Under the pieces are notes generated by a model. That model worked only from the letters and a program-made list of their open reading frames with translations. It did no database searches and was not told where the DNA came from. The translations under genes were made by a program, and so were the position numbers. This document shows, one piece after another, positions 1 to 8,055 of a stretch of DNA of 10,708 nt. Location: contig QUTJ01031288.1 of NCBI GenBank assembly GCA_003573635.1, positions 1 through 10,708 on the forward strand, written 5' to 3'. Numbering within the stretch: position 1 is the first letter of the stretch; every line of letters starts with the position of its first letter. The stretch comes from Goniomonas avonlea. Taxonomy: Eukaryota; Cryptophyceae; Goniomonadida; Goniomonadaceae.

Positions 1-1
1 C

Positions 2-232
2 GAGCGAGCGGCACTGCGGCTGCTGGAGCTGCGTCTGGACGCGCGAGATGCACCTGACGAGGCGGCGCGCGCAGACTCAGAGGAAGCAGAGGCCCTTGCT
101 GCAAGCCCCTGCCGACGCGCATTGGTTTCTGTTGTGCAACGAGCTCGTGCAGCATGCTCAGGGTCACGTGCAGCAAGTTTGGTGAGCATAGGCGAATCGA
201 GCATTTGGAATCAAGGAGACAACGTACGCTAG
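2..232 (+). CDS. possible 3' exon of an upstream gene (partial, unrecognised)
   Basis: A frame open from the window edge runs 76 codons to a TAG at 230-232. The product is rich in Ala, Arg, Glu and Leu and begins with a helix-like stretch (ERAALRLLELRLDARDA), followed by an acidic Ala/Glu run and then RALVSVVQRARAA. This looks like the end of an alpha-helical or coiled-coil protein, and no family is recognised. A donor-like GTGAGC at about 181 means the exon could instead end there and splice onward. It would converge on the Stealth gene, whose stop is at 542-544. The support is composition and openness only; a chance open frame in GC-rich DNA is a real alternative. Confidence 0.3.
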   Translation, partial: ERAALRLLELRLDARDAPDEAARADSEEAEALAASPCRRALVSVVQRARAACSGSRAASLVSIGESSIWNQGDNVR

Positions 233-541
233 CGGAGTTAGCGGCTAGAGAGAAGCCTCCCGTGGAGTTGGTGGAGTTGGTGGTGTTGCCCGTCCCGTTT
301 ACGCCATGAAGCACCTTGGTTGCGACTGCAATGCGGGTCACTGAGAGGCCGTTGCGCTTGGTCAAGTGCCGTCGTAGTGAGAGTCGGTGTCCTGCTGACG
401 CGACAGCAAGCAGAAGCTGTCGAGACTGTTCCTGTCGAACCACACTACCTCCAACCGCCCCCCCACGCCTTGCGCTGGCGTTCTCACTGACTCTCCCAAG
501 GTTCGCAGGACCCACAACTCGCCTGCGTCTGCACTCCACCT
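233..541. other. non-coding gap between convergent 3' ends
   Basis: No convincing coding exon was seen on either strand. The plus strand has an open frame over 316-735, but it is antisense to the C-terminal exon of the Stealth gene and low in complexity. A short GTGGAGTTGGTGGAGTTGG duplication lies near 262-285. The stretch presumably holds the 3' UTR of the Stealth gene; no AATAAA-type signal was identified. Confidence 0.5.
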
Positions 542-3500
542 CTACACACCTGAAACTATCCATGTTGCGTCTCCTGCCTGCCACTGCCACCGGTATCGAT
601 TCCTTGTCCCCAACGCATCTCTACGCCCTCGCACACAGCACACATGGAGAGCAGTGTAAAGGAGACACGAGACACCAGCGACACAAACCCAGCTCCAAAA
701 ACCCTCCGACTCTGCCAGAGAGGGCATACCAGTGACAGGAGGTTTAGGAGCCTTGGTGTGGCAGGTGATGTTGTAGTGCAGCACGGCCAGAGTGTTGTTT
801 TGCATCGCAGACACTGACACTGAGAAAGTGGTCCTGTGGGGTTGGCCAGGGGTGAGAAGCAGCGGTGGAGCAAACGTCTGCACTACCACAGTCGCATTCA
901 CCACAGTCAAACTCACAGCCACAAATACAATCAGAGTTAGAGTTCACACCGACACAGTCATCAGAGTCCCAGCCACGCGGTCACACGGCACACAGTCATG
1001 GTCACACACAGTCACACGCGGCCACACCCACCGTCACAGCTCAGCATCACACACGGTCACAGCCACACGGCACACAGCCACTGCCACAGCCACAGCCTCT
1101 CCAATTGCAGCGGCGAAGCAACAAAGGTTGCGCAGCGCTTGCAAGCTTCAAGCAAGAAACCCCACCCTCCCTCTCGCTGTTACTCTGTCTGTCTCACCGC
1201 GGCTTCTCCAGCAAGAACGTGAGAACCATATGCTGGTGTTTCTTGGAGAAAATTGCAGTGCGAACGACAGCGCTCCCTTCGTGACTGGCGTCCTTGACAC
1301 TGGAGCCGTTGAGCACGGCGCGCATGTCCAGGTACACAGCCAGCCGGCCACGGGGGACCACGATCTCGGTGGTCTGTGCAAGCGTGAGCACAATGCTGTT
1401 ATTGCAGACAGCCTCGACCGACTTCTCTCATCACACCAAGTCGAATATCCAAACGCCAAGTCAGCGTTTGACACGCGATGAGAGGCTGCTGGGGTCACGA
1501 TTGCTTGCGACCCATTTTCGAAGTAGGCATCAGCCAAAAGGTCTGAACAGCCTATCGCCCGTCGGGCTGACTGCGGCTCGCCCTTGGTATCACAGGTCTC
1601 CCTCCAGTCTCTGTCAGCGCCACACAATGAGGGCGTGTGAACGCTTGTCGCGTGTGCTTCCGCACGCATACGCCACGCACACGCCACGCTCACGCATAGT
1701 CACGCCCACAAGCGCATACGCACGCACACGCAGAGTCAAGAAATCGCCACACAGCTCGTTGCGCGTGCGTGCGTACGTGTGCGTGTGCATGGACAGTGCA
1801 GAGCAAGGATACACAGTGCGTGGTGGGCTCGCGTGGGAACGTGTGCGTGTGCATGGTTCAGTGGAGAGCCCAGCATGAATCACGCGTGCGTGGTCAGTGG
1901 AGGTCAAGCAGACACAGTGCGTGGTATACGCGTGGGTACGTGCGTGTGCGTGGGCACAGGAGAGTCAAGCATCACAGTGCGTGGGCGCACCGAGGCGTTA
2001 ACAGACACCCCAAACGCGTGGTTGTGCAGGTACGGGACGTCGCAGTCAGTTGAGTCCCAGCCGCAGGCCTCCGTTTGACACGCCTTATCGCAGAACTTAT
2101 CGCCGATGTAGTTGTTCGGACAGCCGGCGGCGCAGTGTGTTGTGCCGGTGTTGTGCGCGTACGCTCCTTGCGCTGCAGCTATGGTGAGTGCCACTCGCTC
2201 TTCTCGCTCGCTCGCGTTCAGAGAGAGGGAGAGGGAGAGGAGGGAGAGGGCGAGAGAGAGCCCTAGGTGCTCCGCCAAAACAAGTTTTTTTTGCAAATCA
2301 CCACCCCAAGAAGGCCCCTAGCCAGTTCCAACAAACAGTTGATTCACATAGCCGCTCTAAGATGACAGAAAAGCGCCCTGTTTTGGATTGGCGGTGGCAA
2401 CAAGCGGAAACATTTTCTCAGGGACGAGATCTCATGACACTTGGTTGATATCAGCGGCAACAAGCGGGAGAGTTATTCTCGGGAGGAGACCGCATGAGAA
2501 TCAAGACTCGTCTCGGGAGAGTTTTCTCAGGGAGGAGATCGAATGAGAATCAAGAGACTCGTCTCGGGAGAGTTTTTCTCAGGGAGGAGATCGAATGAGA
2601 ATCAAGAGACTTGTTTCGGGAGAGTTTTTCTCAGGGAAGAGATCACACCCGGAGCGCCTCGGTTTTGGCTCCACCAGTTGTAGCCCCCACGCCCTCGCCC
2701 AGGCGTAGTTCCGTTGGCACAGTCACCCAGGTCAAAGTTGCAGGAGCTGACATTGCACTGCCTGCGTTCACGTGTGACATAACCTGCGGCATGACTGCAT
2801 AGCGACACGTCAACGCATAGGGACATATCAACGCACAGAGACACGTCAAAACAGATACATCAACACATAGCGACTCATCAACGAAGAGACACGTCAATGC
2901 ATAGCGACAAGTCAACGCATAGCGACACATCAACGCATGGAGATACATCAACGCAGACGTTCAACGCATAGCGACACGTCGACGAATAGCAGTGCCGGAA
3001 GGTGTGAGTGCCAGAAGGTGTGAGTGCCGGAAGGTGTGAGGGTTGGAATGCGTGAGTGTTGGAATGCGTGAGTGTTGGTGTGGGTTCGGAGTACATGGTA
3101 AGAAGACATCAGCAGCTGTCATATTTGACAACGATAACCAACGAGCCAGACCTGTCACACGTGCCATCGCCGACCCAACTGTCACTGCAACCTGCACAGC
3201 CCCGTTAGTTCAATGCGATTCCAGTATGAAAATCTGAAATTGTCGCTGCAACTGCACCAAAGTGTCAGGAGTGCAGGGGTACTCGATGCACAGTGCCGCT
3301 GTACTGCACAAAACAGTGGTACTCGATGCACAGTCTTGTTGCACTGTAGAGCAGAGAGCCTCGATGCCACAGACAGTACAACCTCTGCGGGCACTCTGGC
3401 ACACAGAGGAGGAAGTCGCTAGAAGAGAGGACATGCACACAGGCGCGGGGACACATCAGCTGTTATGATCACCGTCAGGTCAGTGACGCACCTTCGTTGC

Positions 3501-4826
3501 ATTTTGGGACACCCCAGGCAAGAAACACCTACAAGGACCGGGTTCAGATTCCAAGGGGTGCTTCAAGACCTCTCAGCAAACCCACCTTGTGACCGCCCAC
3601 TCCTGTGTAAACTAGAACCTGCGACAAAAAGCACCTTCTGCTCGCCCACCACTGTGTGAACTAGAGCCACAGCGACAAAGAGAGCACAAGCACCTCCTGG
3701 CGGTGCGACGGCTTCTGCCCACCCACCACCGTAAACTAGAACCACCGTGCGACAAAGAAGGCACACGCCGCTCAAGACACACCTTCTGGCCACCCGTCAC
3801 TGTGTAAAAGTCGTCGGGATACACTTCTCTGCCGAACATCACATCGTCGTTGAGATAGATGAACTTGTCTGAGAGTCCAGGGATGCGATGCAGGTGCGTT
3901 TCGATCGCTGGGGAGCTGCGGTCGTGTGAGCAGAGATTCACCATTTTTCGTTTGCACACAAGCCCACACGATGGCGAACACTGGGACGATATTACCTGAA
4001 CGTTGGAAGGTGCGATTTGTTTGGAAATATATCCGCATGGGTTATAATCTTGAGACGTGGATGCGATAAGTTGGCCCATGACGGAACCTGCGGCTCATGG
4101 TCAGGGGTGAACATGTGCCTCATCGCGCGCCTGTCCACTGGTGACAATGTAGATGTTGCGAACCCATGGTGCATTTTTCTCGATGGAACGCAGCGAATAC
4201 CGGAGTTCATCATTGTCTGCGCTGGTCGTGTGAGTGCACTCGGTGCGAAGGCAGAATGAGACCTCGGAAGCGTTTATTGTCAGTGGAGTCATCGTCCGAC
4301 TTTTCCTCTGGCTTTGGTGTTTCTGGCGGCCGCGTGTGTGAGCCGTTACCAGACCCGTTGCCAGAGAAGTTTCCCCATGAGTAGTTTTTTCCCATTGCAG
4401 AGCTGTTTGTGGCATTTGGAGGTATTGGCAACAGATGTTTGCCTTGAATAATCTCAGCCCAGTAGGCAAGATCTGTCCAAAGGTCAGTCTGCAAAGACAA
4501 CTCGCAAGTGCACATGCCTTTCTTGTGCTGCGGATCGGATCCGTTGACCCATGTGTATACGACGTCAATGGTGGTCCAGACATTGCTGTTGCGTGAGTCT
4601 TCAAAACACTGGTCAACGACCGTAGGTGGTATCGCGAATGCCCCTGCTTTGCACAAGGTCAACAGTGTATCGCATCAGGAACGTGAGTACCTTCGGCGAC
4701 CACTGTGACGCTGTTCACCACCGCAGTGCCCAGGGTCGCGAACGAGTTGAGTGCAACACAACACGCGACCAAACAAGAAAAAATGCCCGTCTTTGTGGCC
4801 AAAAATGTGAGAAATCGCCGTTGCAT
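542..4826 (-). CDS. Stealth-family phosphotransferase homologue with two LNR (Notch) repeats, GNPTAB-like
   Basis: Model: complement of exons 542-911, 1198-1424, 1475-1570, 1991-2172, 2649-2761, 3152-3191, 3492-3528, 3783-3915, 3996-4087, 4131-4216, 4263-4643 and 4691-4826, giving 630 aa. Residues 10-30 form a signal anchor. Stealth CR1 is at about 71-80 ([10 protein letters not shown]). CR2 runs from about 173 ([18 protein letters not shown]) through VPSWANL to [11 protein letters not shown] at 250-260. Two LNR modules follow, with cysteines 286/290/300/304/309/316 and 353/357/367/371/376/383, which have identical spacing. A beta-rich lumenal part comes next, then a C-terminal membrane helix at about 579-601 and a basic tail. 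GNPTAB-type enzymes transfer GlcNAc-1-phosphate to glycans of lysosomal proteins in the Golgi; I infer a related role. The protein is about half the human length, and clear CR3 and CR4 are absent. Exons 2-9 are firm because they align with the family. The splice joining exons 10 and 11 is uncertain. The start at 4826 was chosen to give a short cytosolic tail; in-frame ATGs at 4865 and 4907 are possible. Confidence 0.88.
980..1108. repeat. degenerate CACAG/CACACGG-type tandem repeat in Stealth intron 11
   Basis: The plus strand shows an irregular array of GTCACA, CACACGG and GCCACAG words of roughly 6-12 nt. It lies inside the 286-nt intron between the last two exons. It creates long spurious open frames on the plus strand. 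Confidence 0.8.
1785..1990. repeat. minisatellite with CACAGTGCGTGG anchor in Stealth intron 9
   Basis: The 12-mer CACAGTGCGTGG occurs at 1812, 1913 and 1973 within longer GTGCGTG-rich degenerate units. On the gene's sense strand the array starts right at the 5' splice site of exon 9 (GTGCGC at 1990). It fills the donor half of a 420-nt intron. Confidence 0.75.
2216..2262. repeat. purine tract (GA-rich); CT-rich on the sense strand of Stealth intron 8
   Basis: This is a nearly pure G/A run on the plus strand. On the sense strand it is a CT-rich tract about 45 nt upstream of the exon 9 acceptor, so it may act as an extended polypyrimidine tract. Confidence 0.7.
2375..2648. repeat. 51-52 bp tandem repeat in Stealth intron 8
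   Basis: There are about three good copies and two decayed copies of a unit with the core GGGAGAGTTTTTCTCAGGGA, followed by a GAGATCGAATGAGAATCAAGA-like half. On the sense strand the first unit starts at the 5' splice site of exon 8, so the array is anchored at the donor. Confidence 0.9.
2795..2988. repeat. 18-bp minisatellite in Stealth intron 7
   Basis: About ten copies of an 18-bp unit, consensus ATAGCGACACGTCAACGC, are present with point changes and one or two indels. The array lies in the acceptor half of the 390-nt intron 2762-3151. It has no spacers, so it is not a CRISPR array. Confidence 0.92.
2992..3086. repeat. 16-bp minisatellite in Stealth intron 7
   Basis: Five full copies lie at 2992, 3008, 3024, 3040 and 3056, with a partial sixth. 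The first three are close to GTGCCGGAAGGTGTGA and the next two to GTGTTGGAATGCGTGA, so two subtypes lie in blocks. It is directly next to the 18-bp array in the same intron. Confidence 0.92.
3280..3385. repeat. 38-40 bp repeat in Stealth intron 6
   Basis: The anchor CTCGATGC occurs at 3282, 3322 and 3360, followed in each case by CACAG or CCACAG and a GC-rich stretch. The array is inside the 300-nt intron 3192-3491. Confidence 0.75.
3562..3808. repeat. tandem repeat made from the end of Stealth exon 5 plus its 5' splice site
   Basis: On the minus strand four copies start at about 3808, 3735, 3660 and 3611. Each begins TTTACACAGTG or a variant, runs through GGGTGGGCAGAAG, and the first three end in TTTGTCGC...GGTTCTAG or close variants. 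The first copy is the coding end of exon 5 (YTVTGGQK) with its donor GTGTGT at 3782. The third and fourth keep donor-like GTGCTT (3634) and GTGGGT (3585); the second has lost it. The exon 5 frame stays open through the array until 3612-3614. Confidence 0.85.
4088..4130 (-). other. GC-AG intron (intron 3 of the Stealth gene)
   Basis: The family alignment needs TSGQ joined directly to VPSWANL. The only join in the right phase runs from ...GGACAG to GTTCCG..., which leaves a 43-nt intron that begins GCGCGC and ends GCCGCAG. No GT donor in the region gives the correct frame. The length matches the other minimal introns here. Confidence 0.75.
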
Positions 4827-5036
4827 GGCTTTTCTAAAGGCGTTAAGCGTGCACAGCTTCAGCATGCAACAAAGAAAAAGTCCGAGGAAGGTGTTTGGTG
4901 TTCGCAAAGTCGCGCTATCTTAGGCCGATACTTACTCTACTATCAAACAAATAAAACAATTAATTTTGTTAAGTGTTTCAAGGGCTTGCGGTTAGCGCCG
5001 TAGTTAGCGGCTGGAGCGTGAGGTGGCTCAGTGGAG
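4827..5036. promoter_or_regulatory. divergent promoter region between the Stealth and propeller genes
   Basis: The two start codons (4826 minus, 5037 plus) point away from each other across 210 bp. The centre (about 4938-4978) is clearly AT-rich (AATAAAACAATTAATTTTG) compared with the GC-rich surroundings and could hold promoter elements for both genes. No specific factor site is claimed. If the Stealth gene starts at 4907 the gap shrinks to about 130 bp. Confidence 0.6.
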
Positions 5037-7513
5037 ATGCAGTGCACCCACCTCCTGCTGGTCCTGTTGGTGCTGCAGCATTCGGAGGCGGTGGAGCGGA
5101 CTGTGTGGAAGGTTCGTTTGTTTATAAAGACTAGGATTTTTGAAACTCTTTCCAGTATGATCCACACAGTGAGAGGTGGGAGCCCACCACTACAGAGGTA
5201 TCTTCCACCCACAAGATCATTTCCAAGTCCCCGATCGAACAGGATTTGAAGCCCCCTGCTCATGCTCCTGTTGCTCCTCGGGCACCGAACAGGTTTTCAA
5301 GCCTTGGTGTTTTGTTGACCTCACCCTCCGTTGCAGTCCTGGCTTTTCAAAAACCCCGAGCACCGTATCTCTGTCAGCTGATCTCAGTGATCCCAATGAT
5401 GAAGTTTCTGATCGCAGCAAGGTCTTAGACAATTTGGCTGCATCGCTTTGTGGTGGAACTGGGACGGTAGAGGTAGGTACCTGCGTTGTGGCATTTTCTC
5501 CTGATCGTTGCCCAGGTGCCACACTCTGGTCCGCTTGCTCCAATCGCTCCAAGTTTGCTCAACGAGCATTCTCTCTTTGTAATCGGGATGGATAGAGCGC
5601 TGTATGAGAGATGCTGGAAAGGGGTCAAGTGGGTGTGGCTGAGGCACGAAGCAGCACCCGGACAGCGTTCCGTGACTCAGCTGGCGAACCGAGATCGTGC
5701 CGCAATGTATGTCTTGGGAGCGGACGGCTACGTGATTCAGCGGCGGGTTTCGTTTGATCTCAGGACGATGAAATCAACTTGGACTTGGAACAGCCGAATG
5801 GGTGACTGCCAAGGTTTGCTGCGCATCAGCAGTCTCGGCGGGCGGTCACCCTCGGACGGCTCGCTCTTCGCTCTGACGACGTCTGGTCGACTGGTGCAGT
5901 GGTGTGCCAGCCCCTTCTCAAATGGCGGCGGTGCTGTGGCGAAGGCACAAGACGGGCAGCTTGCCGTGTTTGAAAATGGGGAGGACCCTGATCAGGCTAT
6001 GTCAAAGCACGTGTCCCCCATGGACGACCACTGGACCTGGGTCGACCACGGATCACCAGAGGTTGGTCATTGTTTTGCTCTCATTCCAGCACAAGGATTC
6101 TTTCCCACAGCATCCCACAGCAACTCTCTCATTATCATCTAGCATGTATGTGATTCTGTCAACCAGGATTCGGACCACCCAGAGAACGGAAGCATTCGCG
6201 CCATCTCCACCTTCGTCCTCAACGATCAAAGCTTATTCGTGGTGCGCAATGATGGACGGCTGTTCGAATCTCTGCTCGACCCTGCTGCTGACGTGCCGCT
6301 GCGCCGACGCTGGATTGACCATGGCAAGACACCTTCATCGCTGCTGTCTGGCCCTCCTGGTGCGTGCGCTCTCAGTATTTGATGTGCCTCTCAGTATTGG
6401 ATGCGCTGAGGCCCTTGCCTTGCCTGTCTCCCCTGCCTCCAAGATACAGGCTCGAATTAACTGTCCTCCAGGCGCCCTCATCAACCTTCGCTCATTCTTC
6501 TTGGTGTCCAAGTCGAAGCGATTGTGGGAGAGGTACTTTGATGTTGACAGCGGGGCATGGACCTGGGTGGACCACAGCAGCCCAGCAGGGCGTGTGAACC
6601 TCGACGTCGACGTCGCGCCGCTGGCAATACACGAGCGCTGTGTGTTCGTCACTGGAGAAGACAAGTGCGTCTGTCCTGCCTTCGGACTGCACTTAGCAGG
6701 CGCTGTCCTGTCCTTGCTGTTTGCACTGTCATTGCACTGCGTTTGGGCAGGCCGGTGCGTGTGTCCTGCCTTCGGACTGCACTTGTACTGCACTGTCCGC
6801 CCGTTGAACTGCGCTTGGTCACGAGAGAAGACTAGTGCGTGTGTCCTGTGTTCGGACTGCACTTGTCCTGCACTGTCCTGGCCTACTACGTTTGGACTGC
6901 TGTGTTGTGTATCAACATTATCGGGGGCATAAGAACCTTGGCGAGCACACATGTAGTATCGTATCTTCTTCTCAATCTAACGCACAGGCGTCTGTACGAG
7001 CGAGCGTACACCAAGGCGTGCGCGAGGAACAAGTGCTCGTGGAAGTGGCAGTGGAAGGACCACGGCAAGCCAGCGACAACGTCCTTTGCCACGCAACCCG
7101 GCGCGTCACCCTCGGTCAAGTCCGTCTTCCTCGTCGGCACTGACCAGCATCTCTACGAGAGACACTTCCGGGGCAACGGCTGGGTACGAACTCTTTTCAC
7201 CTTGCTCCTACACTCCCATGACAGGCGTGCGGACGGTTCCTGGTATTGGACATGACAGTGCACTTGCACTCACGAATGTCTGTCTTTGTGCACTTTTTTG
7301 CACATTGAATGCCGTGTTAGCATTTTGCGAATTGAATGACCGTGTGAACTGATTTCACAGTGCATGTCTGTGTGAACTAGCCGCAACATGCGCACCTCTA
7401 ACTAGCAGCGGCAGGTGCACCTGCAGCACATGGGCGAGGGCGGGTCGCACCTGTCGTGCTTCGCAGGCTACGGGACCATCCCTGTCAACACCACGCTGCG
7501 CTGCTTCATGTGA
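5037..7513 (+). CDS. secreted WxWxDHG-repeat protein, probable beta-propeller (lectin-like?)
   Basis: Model: exons 5037-5111, 5156-5292, 5337-5472, 5516-6061, 6167-6359, 6472-6664, 6988-7183 and 7415-7513, giving 524 aa. All joins keep phase. Residues 1-18 are a signal peptide. Residues 30-116 form a Pro/Ser/Asp-rich linker. Then come about seven repeats of the form SLFVxGxDxRLYER...WxWxDHGxP, starting near residues 136, 179, 232, 320, 370, 419 and 472. Examples are LYERCWKGVKWVWLRH, LWERYFDVDSGAWTWVDH and WKWQWKDHGKP. The last join gives LYERHFRGNGWVHLQH, which aligns residue for residue with the first repeat and so supports the 231-nt last intron. The number and shape of the repeats suggest a seven-bladed propeller. 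Sugar binding is a guess by analogy with propeller lectins, and I cannot name the family. The 41-nt GT-AG stretch 7184-7224 could be spliced alternatively. Retention of intron 7 would end the protein at 7253-7255 with ADGSWYWT. Confidence 0.85.
6361..6408. repeat. short duplication in propeller-gene intron 5
   Basis: CTCTCAGTATT occurs twice about 22 bp apart (6368 and 6390), each time followed by TGATG or GGATG. It lies in a 112-nt intron. Confidence 0.6.
6646..6900. repeat. 80-90 bp tandem repeat containing copies of the exon 6 end and donor site
   Basis: GTGCGT followed by GTGTCCTGCCTTCGGACTGC or a close variant occurs at 6665 (the true donor), 6755 and 6835. Upstream of 6835 the DNA reads TCACGAGAGAAGACTA, which is nearly the same as the exon 6 end TCACTGGAGAAGACAA. 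The array fills most of the 323-nt intron 6, and the exon 6 frame stays open through it to 6932. Confidence 0.85.
7240..7345. repeat. degenerate ~28-bp duplication in propeller-gene intron 7
   Basis: GCACATTGAATGCCGTGT is followed by a second, diverged copy that reads GCGAATTGAATGACCGTGTG. Short TGCACTT words lie upstream. It is within the 231-nt intron 7184-7414. Confidence 0.55.
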
Positions 7514-8055
7514 TGGCGCTGCAATGCGTCCACAGTGTGACGTGACTACAATGGCGCTGCAATGCCTCCCAGGGCGTCACTCGACCCGCGCCGGCCGCAT
7601 CATGTAGCTGCAGCCCGCGTTTTTTTCTTCTTTTTAGTGACTCCCAGTGAACACGAGCGCCTTGGCCCAAGTCGGTGACATATGGTCCAGGACTGGCTCA
7701 GGGGTGATGTCGGTGACAGAGGGATGATGTTGTCCAGGACTGGCTGGGGGTACATTGTCCAGGACGGCTCTGGGTTCTCATGACAACGAGGGTAAAAAGT
7801 TTCAACCTTTCTGAGACCCCTGTAGCAGTCAATGTCGCAACCCTGACCTCTCCATGGCTTGCAATTATGCATCTCTACCCTGCCTTGTGCAAGGTTGTGA
7901 AAACAGTTTTCTTTTCTTTGTTGCGGGGCGGGGGCATCGTAGAGCCAAGTTGGCTTAGGACAATGCTGGTAAAAATAATGCCGATTGATGCATATTTGAT
8001 CACGCTCCTGAAATATCAGTATTTATCATGTCGGTGGGCCTGCCAAGAGCGGAAC
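7514..8055. other. non-coding convergent intergenic region with short duplications
   Basis: This lies between the stop of the propeller gene (7511-7513) and the stop of the repeat gene (8056-8058). ATGGCGCTGCAATGC is duplicated at about 7513 and 7550. TGTCCAGGAC recurs near 7685-7770 (three degenerate copies). A T-rich run with C interruptions lies at 7620-7637. No exon with family similarity was seen on either strand, and no clear AATAAA signal was found for either gene. Confidence 0.6.

Noticed and set aside
792-1481. Plus-strand open frame of 229 codons (and overlapping frames at 316-735 and 865-1284)
   Set aside because: It is low-complexity His/Thr/Ser sequence from the CACAG repeat and antisense to Stealth exons 11-12, with no family signal.
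1148-1693. Minus-strand 181-codon frame as a single exon
   Set aside because: Part (1437-1570) is probably real exon 10, but the rest is a shifted shadow of exon 11, whose frame ([26 protein letters not shown]) looks protein-like.
2795-2988. CRISPR-like direct repeats
   Set aside because: The 18-bp units are head to tail with no spacers, in a eukaryotic intron.
2602-3096. Minus-strand frames rich in [11 protein letters not shown]-type Cys repeats, as a secreted repeat protein
   Set aside because: They are translations of the 18-bp minisatellite and lie in an intron between two halves of an LNR module.
236-5012. The 11-mer AGTTAGCGGCT at 236 and 5002, flanking the Stealth gene in direct orientation
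   Set aside because: Exact 11-mer repeats are expected by chance in a window of this size, and nothing else marks a mobile element.
7225-7242. An 18-nt micro-exon in the propeller gene between GT-AG stretches 7184-7224 and 7243-7414
   Set aside because: Direct joining of exon 7 to exon 8 gives a residue-for-residue match with the first blade; the micro-exon would insert six residues into that motif.
7600-7872. Minus-strand 90-codon frame between the convergent genes
   Set aside because: It is built from the TGTCCAGGAC duplications and the T-rich run, with no motif and no splice context.
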